A stretch of 64,000 nt of DNA from Asticcacaulis sp. SL142 (lineage in GTDB: Bacteria; Pseudomonadota; Alphaproteobacteria; Caulobacterales; Caulobacteraceae), in assembly GCF_026625745.1 (NCBI RefSeq), contig NZ_CP113061.1, positions 2,939,501 to 3,003,500 on the forward strand. Direction: 5' to 3'. Shown here piece after piece: positions 33,441-41,337 of the stretch. The notes below the pieces were generated by a model that was not told the origin of the DNA, ran no database searches, and saw only the letters and a list, made by a program, of their open reading frames with translations. Each line of letters starts with the position of its first letter. The stretch's first letter is position 1. Both the position numbers and the translations under genes were made by a program.

Positions 33441-33585
33441 AACCTCCCCTGATGCAGGGGAGCCGGGCGGCCGGTGCCGGTGTCCGAAGGGCGGGTGGGG
33501 TGACTAGGGTTTAGTTGCTGCCATTTACCCCCTCTTACGCCGGATTTACCGGCGTAAGCTCCCCCTGCAACAGGGGGAGTTCTTG
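33441..33585. repeat. dispersed palindromic element between ybaB and recR
   Basis: CTCCCCT-GATG-CAGGGGAG at the left and CTCCCCCTGCAACAGGGGGAG (33559-33579) at the right flank a central region with CTTACGCCGG/CCGGCGTAAG. Its first bases (AACCTCCCCTG) repeat the element at 13998. It splits the otherwise tight ybaB-recR pair. Confidence 0.75.
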
Positions 33586-33602
33586 TTCAGGAAAAACCGT
33601 TC

Positions 33603-34205
33603 ATGGCGATTGGCGCAGGTCCCGAAATTGAGCGATTGATGGCGCTGCTGTCTAAGCTGCCGGGGCTTGGGCCGCGCTCAGCCAGACGGGCCGCGTTAGC
33701 GCTGCTCAAGCGGCGCGAGCAACTACTGATCCCGCTGACCAACGCCATGCAAGACGCCGCCGATAAGGTGGAATCTTGTCGGATATGCGGGGCCTTATCG
33801 ACTCAAAATCCGTGTGCGACCTGCGCTGATCCGGCCCGCGACAAAACCATGATCTGCGTGGTCGAAGAAGACTCAGCCCTGTGGGCGATGGAACGGGTGG
33901 GCGCGTTCAGCGGACGTTATCATGTGCTGGGCGGGCTGTTGTCGGCGCTGGACGGCGTTCGGCCGGAAGACCTGCGCATCGACGGACTGGTTGAGCGGGT
34001 GCGCGCCGGTCACATCACCGAAGTCATCATGGCCCTGCCCGCGACCGTCGAGGGACAGACCACCGCCCATTATGTCGCCGATCGCTTAAGGCCGCTTAAT
34101 AATGGCGTGCAGATCACCTATCTGGCGCGCGGCGTGCCCGTAGGCGGTGAACTGGACTGGCTGGATGATGGGACTATTTCCCACGCCTTCAAGCAACGCC
34201 GATAA
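33603..34205 (+). CDS. recR: recombination mediator RecR
   Basis: A 200-residue protein that works with RecO (and RecF) to load RecA on gapped DNA. It has the N-terminal helix-hairpin-helix ([17 protein letters not shown]), a four-Cys zinc motif ([16 protein letters not shown]) and the Toprim domain ([35 protein letters not shown]). Length matches the family. It is the last gene of the dnaX-ybaB-recR group, separated from ybaB by a palindromic repeat. Confidence 0.96.
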   Translation: MAIGAGPEIERLMALLSKLPGLGPRSARRAALALLKRREQLLIPLTNAMQDAADKVESCRICGALSTQNPCATCADPARDKTMICVVEEDSALWAMERVGAFSGRYHVLGGLLSALDGVRPEDLRIDGLVERVRAGHITEVIMALPATVEGQTTAHYVADRLRPLNNGVQITYLARGVPVGGELDWLDDGTISHAFKQRR

Positions 34206-34243
34206 AGCCGTGAGTTTGGCGATCTGCGGCGTTGTCGTCGCTG

Positions 34244-34265
34244 GCAGGTACTTAAGTGTACCTGC
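34244..34265. repeat. GCAGGTAC hairpin, copy 1
   Basis: GCAGGTAC/GTACCTGC with a 6-nt loop, followed by GGCGCT. The same stem and GGCGCT follow-on occur at 44983-45003. Both copies lie just after plus-strand genes (recR, cysK), suggesting a dispersed 3'-end repeat. Confidence 0.7.
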
Positions 34266-34343
34266 GGCGCTAGACGCCTAGCATCTCATCCAAACTGACG
34301 GCTTTCATCAGAGCGGTAATCTCACGATTTATAATTTGTGGCT

Positions 34344-35222
34344 TTAAGCCGCACCGGCGGCGCGCAGCGGTGGCGCGCTTGAAGTTGCGGATGGGCGCAA
34401 GGAGGCCGACGCGCTCATGTTCTTGACATAAAGACCGCGCGTACCCTGCAACGGTTTGAACGCATCGGTAATCCCAAGCACCGTTTCGGCAGCCCCTAAG
34501 AACAGGAAACCATCGTCGGCCAACATGGTGGCCATTTGCTCCAGCACCCGCTTTTTGGTGGCAATGTCGAAATAGATCAGCACGTTGCGGCAATAGATGA
34601 CATCCATCCGGCCCAGGCCGCGCAGATCATCCAGCAGGTTGTACTTACGGAAGCGGACACCCTGACGCATCTTGGGCGAGATACGCCACATTTCATCAAC
34701 TTTTTCAAAGTTCTTGACCATCATGGTGATGGGCAGGCCGCGCTGAACCTCGAACTGTGTATAGAGTCCGGCCTGTGCTTTTTCCAGACAGCGATCGGAA
34801 ATGTCGGTCGCCAGAATATCGAGATTGATGCGCGGAAACTGCGCGCGGGCTTCATCCATCATCATGGCCAGCGAATAGGGTTCCTGACCGGTCGAACAGG
34901 CCGCACACCATACCTTGATGTCGCCGGAAACGCGCGACTTAGCAAAGGCGGGCAGGACGTCGGACTTGAACTGGTCGAACGGAGTTTTGTCGCGGAAAAA
35001 GAAGGTCTCATTGGTCGTCATCGCATCGACCACGGCGAGAATGACCTTTTCGTCGCGACGGGTGCGAAGCGCCGTCAGCAGGCCCGCGACATTGGCAAAG
35101 CCTTCCTTACGCGCGATTGGCGCCAGACGGCTTTCGATCAGATAGGTCTTATCTGCCCCCAGGATGAGACCGGAGCGGGCTTTGAGCAGGGCGGCCAGAT
35201 GTTCGATGTCTTCAGGTGTCAT
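34344..35222 (-). CDS. cheR: chemotaxis receptor methyltransferase CheR
   Basis: A 292-residue S-adenosylmethionine-dependent methylase of receptor glutamates. The N-terminal helical domain includes YLIESRLAPIARKEG; the SAM site is VWCAACSTGQEPYSLAM; MTTNETFFFRDKTPF and DVIYCRNVLIYFD are family signatures. The C-terminal 25 residues are low complexity. It is the last gene of the che operon and overlaps cheB by 4 bp. No receptor gene lies in the window. Confidence 0.96.
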   Translation of the reverse strand: MTPEDIEHLAALLKARSGLILGADKTYLIESRLAPIARKEGFANVAGLLTALRTRRDEKVILAVVDAMTTNETFFFRDKTPFDQFKSDVLPAFAKSRVSGDIKVWCAACSTGQEPYSLAMMMDEARAQFPRINLDILATDISDRCLEKAQAGLYTQFEVQRGLPITMMVKNFEKVDEMWRISPKMRQGVRFRKYNLLDDLRGLGRMDVIYCRNVLIYFDIATKKRVLEQMATMLADDGFLFLGAAETVLGITDAFKPLQGTRGLYVKNMSASASLRPSATSSAPPLRAAGAA

Positions 35223-36430
35223 TGTGGTCTTTCCCCGCGCGCAAAAGTCTTACAGGCCTGCGCCAGCCCTTCAATAGGTTTAATAAGTTCGGCAAGGCCA
35301 GCCTCTGCGACCGCGCCCGGCATACCCCAGACGACGCTGGTGGCTTCGTCCTGCGCCATTACGGTAGCCCCGACATTGACAAGCGCCTGCGCACCATCGC
35401 GGCCGTCATGGCCCATGCCGGTCAGCACAACGCCGAGGGCATGGTGGCTATAGACTTCGGCGGCGGACCGGAACAAAGGATCGACCGCCGGACGGCACCA
35501 GTTGACCTGGGGGCTCTGGTCGAGCTTGATCTGCTTGACGATCGGATCGTTCTTGATGGTCATGTGCCAGTCGCCGGGGGCGATATAAACATTGCGTGAT
35601 TCAATCAGCATCCCGTCCTTGGCTTCGCGCACCGTCATCGGCAGCGCCTTATCGAGGTGCTCGGCCAGAATGGTGGTGAAGGTCGCGGGCATGTGCTGCA
35701 CGATCAGCACCGGGATCTTCCAGTCAGGCCCAAGGGCCAACAGGAAGTTACGCAGGGCGGGCGGGCCGCCGGTCGAGGAGCCAACCACCAGCAGGTCGAT
35801 GCGCTTGGGGCCGGTACGCGGGCGCAGCAAGGGCGCGGCCACATGTCCGGTTTTCAGCGGTGCCATATTGGCCGCACGCGGTGCCGGTGCGGGCGTTGCT
35901 GCCAATGATGGCGTGACTGACGGCGCGAGCGACGATGGCCGTGCGGGCTCAGACTTGGTATCAGGCGTCGCTGACGGAGGAACTGGCCACAAACGGGTGC
36001 GTCCACACAGGGCGCGTATCTTGGTCAGCAGTTCGGTGCGGAAACCGTCGGCACCGCCAATGCGCGACGAATCGGGCTTAGGGACATAATCCGCAGCGCC
36101 CAGTTCGAGCGCGCGGATGGTGACCGAAGCACCGCGCGTCGTCAGGGTCGAGGCCATCAGAACCTTCAAGCCCGGCTTTGCGGCAATCAGCTTAGGCAGG
36201 GCTTCAAGGCCGCCCATGTTCGGCATTTCGATGTCGAGGATCAGCACATCGGGCTGGATGTCCTTGACGCGCTCAACCGCCTTGGCCCCGTCGGTGGCGG
36301 AACCAGCCAGAACCATGTCTGATTCTTGCTCGATCCAGCGCGTGACAAGACCCCGCACCACCGCCGAGTCATCGACGATCATGATTTTCAGGGGCCGTAA
36401 CGAGGCCGCAGGATGGGGGTTAGCTGACAT
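35219..36430 (-). CDS. cheB: chemotaxis methylesterase/glutaminase CheB
   Basis: A 403-residue response regulator enzyme. The receiver domain has VDD at 19-21 and phospho-acceptor Asp66 (LILDIEMP). A Pro/Ala-rich linker (about 150-200) joins the methylesterase domain with the Ser motif VGSSTGGPPAL, His motif VQHMPATFT and Asp motif TGMGHDGRDGA. CheB removes methyl groups from receptors after phosphorylation by CheA. The 4-bp overlap with cheR indicates coupled translation. Confidence 0.96.
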   Translation of the reverse strand: MSANPHPAASLRPLKIMIVDDSAVVRGLVTRWIEQESDMVLAGSATDGAKAVERVKDIQPDVLILDIEMPNMGGLEALPKLIAAKPGLKVLMASTLTTRGASVTIRALELGAADYVPKPDSSRIGGADGFRTELLTKIRALCGRTRLWPVPPSATPDTKSEPARPSSLAPSVTPSLAATPAPAPRAANMAPLKTGHVAAPLLRPRTGPKRIDLLVVGSSTGGPPALRNFLLALGPDWKIPVLIVQHMPATFTTILAEHLDKALPMTVREAKDGMLIESRNVYIAPGDWHMTIKNDPIVKQIKLDQSPQVNWCRPAVDPLFRSAAEVYSHHALGVVLTGMGHDGRDGAQALVNVGATVMAQDEATSVVWGMPGAVAEAGLAELIKPIEGLAQACKTFARGERPQ

Positions 36431-36493
36431 ATGAGGCTTGTTTCATATTATGGTTACCGGATACCGTCAAAAAAATAGGCGTTGTAAAAACGC

Positions 36494-36859
36494 CTAGATC
36501 AAGCCGACTTCCTGGAATTTGGCTTCGAGAATGTCGCCGTCAAACGGCTTCATTATGTATTCGGATGCCCCTTCGGTCAGGGCTTCGGTAATGTGGGACA
36601 GATCGTTTTCGGTCGTGCAGAACACGACGACCGGGTCTTTGCCGCCCTGTTCCTTGCGTAAGGCCCGCAGGAAGGTGATCCCGTCCATGACCGGCATGTT
36701 CCAGTCCAGAAGAACCGCGTTCGGCATGGCGGCCTTACAGGCATCCAGCGCTTCCTGACCGTCGGCGGCCTCAAGCACTTCAAACTGAAGGTTCTCCAGA
36801 ATACGTCTGGCGACTTTACGGATGACGCGGCTGTCATCAACAACAAGGCAGGTTTTCAT
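36494..36859 (-). CDS. cheY: single-domain response regulator CheY
   Basis: A 121-residue receiver protein with the acidic pair Asp8-Asp9, phospho-acceptor Asp52 (VLLDWNMPVMDG), the Thr/Ser switch region (VVFCTTEND) and Lys (YIMKPFDGD). It is placed between cheW and cheB, so it is probably phosphorylated by the CheA encoded here. Whether it acts on flagellar motors or on another output cannot be told. Confidence 0.93.
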   Translation of the reverse strand: MKTCLVVDDSRVIRKVARRILENLQFEVLEAADGQEALDACKAAMPNAVLLDWNMPVMDGITFLRALRKEQGGKDPVVVFCTTENDLSHITEALTEGASEYIMKPFDGDILEAKFQEVGLI

Positions 36860-36887
36860 TCTAAAAAGCCCCTAAAATTACGCTAAA

Positions 36888-37331
36888 CTAAGCGGCCTTG
36901 AGATGCCCGGCATCCAAAAGCGTGTGTGGATCCAACACTATCAGAAGTTCCTTTTCCAATTGATAAACGCCGACAATTATTTCTGCCCAGCGCGGCGGTA
37001 AATTGCCGGGGGCGGCGTGGAACTTTTCGTCATCCAGTTTCAGGACTTCATCAACGGAATCGATCACGAGGCCATAGCTGTCACCATGCACTTCGAGACC
37101 AATCGCCAGAGGCTCAGGCGCACCCTCTTCGCGCGGGCCAAGACCCAGGCGTCTGCGGGCGCACACGGCGGTCACGATCCGGCCACGCAGGTTCAGCACA
37201 CCAGCGATTTCAGAGCGCGACAATGGCACAGGCGTTAAGCCGCGCGGATGGAACACGTCATGGACGCGCGCAGCATCGACGCCGAACAACTGGCCACCGA
37301 CACGCAGGGTTACATAATCACGGATGCTCAT
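36888..37331 (-). CDS. cheW: chemotaxis adaptor CheW
   Basis: A 147-residue adaptor coupling receptors to CheA. The CheW beta-barrel fold is seen in YVTLRVGGQLFGVDAARVHDVF, PLSRSEIAGVLNLRGRIVTAV and DSYGLVIDSVDEVL. It overlaps the cheA stop by 4 bp. An Arg-rich insertion (CARRRLGLGPREEG) follows the core motif. Confidence 0.94.
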   Translation of the reverse strand: MSIRDYVTLRVGGQLFGVDAARVHDVFHPRGLTPVPLSRSEIAGVLNLRGRIVTAVCARRRLGLGPREEGAPEPLAIGLEVHGDSYGLVIDSVDEVLKLDDEKFHAAPGNLPPRWAEIIVGVYQLEKELLIVLDPHTLLDAGHLKAA

Positions 37332-39703
37332 GCGGCGACCTTTCCGGTTTCGGAGTCAGTATTGGTAGATTTGCGGGCATGTTCAGCCAGACCGCGGAAT
37401 TGGTAGTAATCGACATCGAGGATTTCACAGGCGCGACCGGCGACGACGGCAGTGCCGCGGACACCTTGACGATCCGGTGACAGTTCGATCGACAACGAAT
37501 CTTCGACCACATCGACGATCTCATCGACCGCCAGCGCCATGGCGTAGCCTTCGCCGGTAAAGACCAGCAGCGGCTGAATACCTTCGGCCATCAGGCCGGA
37601 GCCTTCGCTGACGTTCAAGATCGGCATCAGCTTGCCGCGATATTGCAGGGCGGCGCGGCCGTCCATGCGCTCGATCTTTTCGACTTCGATGTGCTCAAGG
37701 CGCGTGATGTGCTCAAGCTCAACCGCCTTGGGCGCGCCTGCACCTGCTTTAAACAGCAGCATGGCCACTTTTTCAGTCTCCACCGACGCGACAACGATGT
37801 CTCCGTCTTCGGCCGATTTCTCGTCGATGATGTTGCCGGCATATTCCGACAGGGCGTTCGGGTCGAGAATCAGCACGACCGAGCCGTCACCGAGGATGGT
37901 GGCACCCGAAAACGCCTGAACTGAGCGTAAGATTCCGGCCAGCGGCTTGACCACGATTTCTTCGGTATCGAGAACGTCATTGACGACCAGACCATAACGG
38001 CGCTCACCGACCTGGATGACCATGACAAAGGTCGGGTCCTCAGATTGGGCGGCCTCTAGTTGCATGGTTGGGCCTAATTGCACCAGCGGCAGCAGTTTAT
38101 CGCGCAGACGCAGGACCAGCGCGTCATTGATCTTTTCTATTCTGTGCTCAGCATTGGGGCCTGTGCGGACCAGTTCCATAACTGAGGTTTGCGGCACGGC
38201 AAATTTCTGACGCCCGGCCCCGACGATCAGGGCAGACACGATAGCCAGGGTCAGCGGGATCTTGATGGTAAAGGTTGTGCCCTGACCTGTGACCGAGACC
38301 AGATCGATCTGGCCGCCGATTTGCTCGATATTGGTGCGCACCACGTCCATGCCGACGCCGCGGCCCGACAGGTTGGTGACCTTTGCGGCGGTCGAGAAGC
38401 CGGGCGCGAAGATGAAGCGGTGGATCTGCTGATCCGACATGGCTTCGACTTCGTTGCGCGGGGCCAGCGCCTTTTCAATGATTTTTTCGCGGATGCGGGC
38501 GGTGTTGAGGCCGCGACCGTTATCAGCGATACGGATGACGATATAGCCGCCTTCGTGGAAGGCCGATAGTTTAACCGTACCGGCGGCAGGCTTGCCCAGT
38601 TCGATACGCTCAGCCGTGGGTTCCAAACCGTGGTCAGCCGAGTTTCGGACCATGTGGGTCAGCGGATCGCGGATCAGTTCCAGCACTTGCCGGTCAAGTT
38701 CGGTGCCTTCACCGTCCATGACCAGATCAATTTTCTTGCCCAGTTCGTGGCTTAAGTCGCGCACCAGACGGGGCAGCTTTTTCCACGCTGCGCCAATCGG
38801 CTGCATGCGCGTTTTCATCACGCTGTCCTGCAACTCACCGGTCAGGGTTGAGAGACGCTGTAATGGGGTGGCAAAGGCGGAATCTTCGCGGTTGCGCGAA
38901 ATCTGCAGCAACTGGTTGCGGGTCAGAACCATTTCCGACACCAGCGTCATCAGCCCTTCCAGCACGTCAACCGACACGCGGATCGACTGGGTGGTGGCGA
39001 TGGCATTGTCTTCACCCATGATCGGGGCGGGGGCGTCCGAGGACGTGGGGGCGGCTTTTGCAGCGACAGGAGTCGCAGCAACCGGTGCCGGGGCGACTTC
39101 GGAGACGCTCAGCTCAGGCTCAACCTCGGCGACGGCTTCGTTCATCCAGTCGGGGGCTTCGGCAGCCGCAAAGGCGGCTTCGAGTTCAGCTTCGGACACT
39201 TCGCCGGGACGTAAATTGCGCTCAGGTTCTTTTTGCACCACCTCGGGAGCCAGGATCGGATCAGTCTCAGAGCCAATCGGGCGATCCGGCACGTCGACAG
39301 ACTGCACGGCGGAAATATCAACGGCCTGACCTTCGGCCATGGCTTCCAGTTGGGCGATCAGGTCATGGTCGTCGCCGTCCGGTTCATTGCCGGTCGATTC
39401 CAGACCCGACAGAATGAACTTGATGCGGTCGATAGAGTGCAACACCAGGGTCACGGCATCGGAGGTAACCTCCAGCTTGCCATCGCGGAAACGGCCCAGC
39501 AGGGTCTCTCCGGCGTGGGCAACCGCTTCAAGGCGCCCAAGGCCTAAGAACCCGCAGGTGCCTTTGATGGTGTGCACCAGGCGGAAAATATTATCGAGCG
39601 TCTTGCGCTCATTAGGGTTGGCTTCGAACTTGACCAGTTCGCTATCGACCACCTCAAGGCTTTCGGCGGTCTCGGTCAGGAATTCGGCAATCAAATCGTC
39701 CAC
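37328..39703 (-). CDS. cheA: chemotaxis histidine kinase CheA with two CheW-like domains
   Basis: A 791-residue kinase. The P1 phosphotransfer domain has His44 (RLVHTIKGTCGFLG). A long Ala/Glu/Pro linker (about 120-235) replaces a recognisable P2. The dimerisation domain follows, then the ATPase with HMVRNSADHGLE, IRIADNGRGLN and GRGVGMDVVRTNI. The P5 CheW-like domain (about 490-620) is followed by a second CheW-like domain (about 635-775, VASVETEKVAMLLFKAG, ILNVSEGSG, YAMALAVDEIVDVVEDSL). It is the first gene of the minus-strand operon cheA-W-Y-B-R. Confidence 0.95.
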   Translation of the reverse strand: MDDLIAEFLTETAESLEVVDSELVKFEANPNERKTLDNIFRLVHTIKGTCGFLGLGRLEAVAHAGETLLGRFRDGKLEVTSDAVTLVLHSIDRIKFILSGLESTGNEPDGDDHDLIAQLEAMAEGQAVDISAVQSVDVPDRPIGSETDPILAPEVVQKEPERNLRPGEVSEAELEAAFAAAEAPDWMNEAVAEVEPELSVSEVAPAPVAATPVAAKAAPTSSDAPAPIMGEDNAIATTQSIRVSVDVLEGLMTLVSEMVLTRNQLLQISRNREDSAFATPLQRLSTLTGELQDSVMKTRMQPIGAAWKKLPRLVRDLSHELGKKIDLVMDGEGTELDRQVLELIRDPLTHMVRNSADHGLEPTAERIELGKPAAGTVKLSAFHEGGYIVIRIADNGRGLNTARIREKIIEKALAPRNEVEAMSDQQIHRFIFAPGFSTAAKVTNLSGRGVGMDVVRTNIEQIGGQIDLVSVTGQGTTFTIKIPLTLAIVSALIVGAGRQKFAVPQTSVMELVRTGPNAEHRIEKINDALVLRLRDKLLPLVQLGPTMQLEAAQSEDPTFVMVIQVGERRYGLVVNDVLDTEEIVVKPLAGILRSVQAFSGATILGDGSVVLILDPNALSEYAGNIIDEKSAEDGDIVVASVETEKVAMLLFKAGAGAPKAVELEHITRLEHIEVEKIERMDGRAALQYRGKLMPILNVSEGSGLMAEGIQPLLVFTGEGYAMALAVDEIVDVVEDSLSIELSPDRQGVRGTAVVAGRACEILDVDYYQFRGLAEHARKSTNTDSETGKVAA

Positions 39704-39905
39704 AGCATACCCCGTCAGTTTTCTAAGCCGCCCGTGCTTTTTGCAAACGCACTTTGGCCCCGGATAAACTTTATAGACAGGGTTTGGTTAAGAGACCGTT
39801 GGCAAAAGATTAATGAGAAATAAATCTAGGGTTTTAAAGGGTTGCGGGTAATGCGGTAGGATTTGGTTCTGTATCTCCTTCCCGATGAAACGGTGGAGAG
39901 CGGAT

Positions 39906-40802
39906 TTAGTCGAGGAGAGCTTGCTGTTGCATCGATGTCATTGAGGATTGAATGTACTTTTTTGCAGGCATGTCCAGAAGGCCGACAATTACTCGGCGTA
40001 CAAAGCAAAGCATCTCGTAGGAAAACGGAATAGAAGGATTTCTTGCGCTAGGAATATTTGCATATCCTAATGGGAGTTTGCGTGAGCCATCGCTAATCAG
40101 TGCTTCGTGAAATAATGAGTTTCTGATCTTGGGAAGGTCCAACCATTCAGGTTTTTCAATATTAAAATGTATGGCCATCGCCTCTAAGCGATTAGCATGA
40201 GCCGAATTAACAGAACTAAGGCCCTTTATTTCTGCGCTTGCACGCCAACAAGCATCTAAGGCTTGGTAGGCGTATGTAAATTCCTCAAATTGGAGGAGGT
40301 TACGTCGCTTGGCTAACCATAACGCATGAATAGCACCTTCCAAATTTTGAATTCCCAAATTGTTTGCCCCGTGCTTATCCCAAAGGGCATCGGCACATTC
40401 CAATCCGATTTTAAGCTCCTTATTGCTGGCATAAAAATCGTTCAGGCTTCCGGATTTAAGTGGTGTCGAGTCCAAGAAAAGATGACCTTCTGGCATCATT
40501 TTCATCCCGGCTAGAAATCCGAATACCCACACAAGAAACCATAATCGGTGAGGATCGCTATCCTGATGCTCAATTGTATGAGTCATCGGCATTCCAAAAT
40601 AACGGTTTGTATAAGGGAGTTGTGTAACCTCTCCACCGTTCTCTAATTCGAGTCTCGGAGCATAAATCCAACCATTGTAAACAGACGTCCACGACGCAAC
40701 ATAATCCACTTTATGTTTCAAGTCGGGAAGTGTTGTGATCTTTATCTTATCGCCTGAATAGTTGAAGGTATTGGGATAAAAGCCAAACTCCACCTGTGCC
40801 AT
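39906..40802 (-). CDS. AT-rich protein with HEPN-like R-x4-H motif
   Basis: A 298-residue protein of unrecognised family. ATG at 40802 (MAQVEFGFYPN) has GGAGATCAA immediately upstream; the open frame further upstream runs through a palindromic repeat and is not coding. The N-terminal half is mixed beta/helix with aromatic residues (WFLVWVFGFLAGM). The C-terminal half is helical and holds KIRNSLFHEAL, an R-x4-H motif (Arg227, His232) of the type seen in HEPN RNases and toxins. Codon use is AT-rich compared with cheA on one side and the lipoproteins on the other. A monogenic defence or toxin role is possible but inferred. Confidence 0.7.
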   Translation of the reverse strand: MAQVEFGFYPNTFNYSGDKIKITTLPDLKHKVDYVASWTSVYNGWIYAPRLELENGGEVTQLPYTNRYFGMPMTHTIEHQDSDPHRLWFLVWVFGFLAGMKMMPEGHLFLDSTPLKSGSLNDFYASNKELKIGLECADALWDKHGANNLGIQNLEGAIHALWLAKRRNLLQFEEFTYAYQALDACWRASAEIKGLSSVNSAHANRLEAMAIHFNIEKPEWLDLPKIRNSLFHEALISDGSRKLPLGYANIPSARNPSIPFSYEMLCFVRRVIVGLLDMPAKKYIQSSMTSMQQQALLD

Positions 40803-40878
40803 TTGATCTCCATTAAAACAGGGGAGCTTTGACGGCGATCGCCCCGCTCGCCAGTGAGCTTGTAGAGATACATTTTTA

Positions 40879-40955
40879 CTCCCCCGGCCTGCCGGGGGAC
40901 CGAGCCGCCGGAGCGGGTAGCGCGGCGCATTGGCGCCGTGACGGAGGGGGCAAAC
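40879..40955. repeat. dispersed palindromic element 5' of the HEPN-like gene
   Basis: CTCCCCCGGCCTGCCGGGGGA (40879-40899) is followed by GC-rich inverted repeats (CGGCGC/GCGCCG) and ACGGAGGGGG. It belongs to the same CTCCCC...GGAGGGG type as the elements at 13998 and 33441. It marks the junction between the AT-rich gene and core DNA. Confidence 0.7.
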
Positions 40956-41323
40956 TACCTCACCACCTCGCAAGTTACCCCCGGCAGGGCGTTAACCGAC
41001 CCATCATCGGCCCGCACGGCCAAGCATTCACCCTTGCGGCGGATGATATCAAACCGGATCGGCACAGCGGTTGAGTGGGTTTCATGCGGCCCCAGCGGCG
41101 GCGGTAGAACGGTGACGGTTGAGGTCTGATCCGACGCTGTGACCCCAAGTTCTACCCGCCCGCGATTTAGCGTCTTGGCCAGAGCGGCGCTAATCGCCGC
41201 GCGTATCTCAGGCACACTCAGATCAACAGTGGCGGTCCGATCGGCAGCCGATGATCCGGCCTTTGTCTGGCACGCGCTCAATCCTAACACTAAGGCTGCC
41301 AAGGCCAGTTTTACTAACGTCAT
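40955..41323 (-). CDS. small hypothetical lipoprotein
   Basis: A 122-residue lipoprotein: the signal peptide ends in LGLSAC (Cys18). The mature part has STVTVLPPPLGPHETHSTAVPIRFDIIRRKGECLAVRADDG, suggestive of a small beta domain with a possible Cys pair (GECLA, VTCEV). It lies 14 bp after the S41 peptidase gene and is probably in its operon. Family not recognised. Confidence 0.7.
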   Translation of the reverse strand: MTLVKLALAALVLGLSACQTKAGSSAADRTATVDLSVPEIRAAISAALAKTLNRGRVELGVTASDQTSTVTVLPPPLGPHETHSTAVPIRFDIIRRKGECLAVRADDGSVNALPGVTCEVVR

Positions 41324-41337
41324 CGTAGGTCTCCCTT

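Noticed and set aside
34536-35453. 305-codon open frame antisense to cheR/cheB
   Set aside because: Both che genes are clear by motifs; the antisense product has no family features.
40803-40973. N-terminal extension of the HEPN-like open frame
   Set aside because: It consists of palindromic repeat DNA, while ATG 40802 has a good ribosome site.
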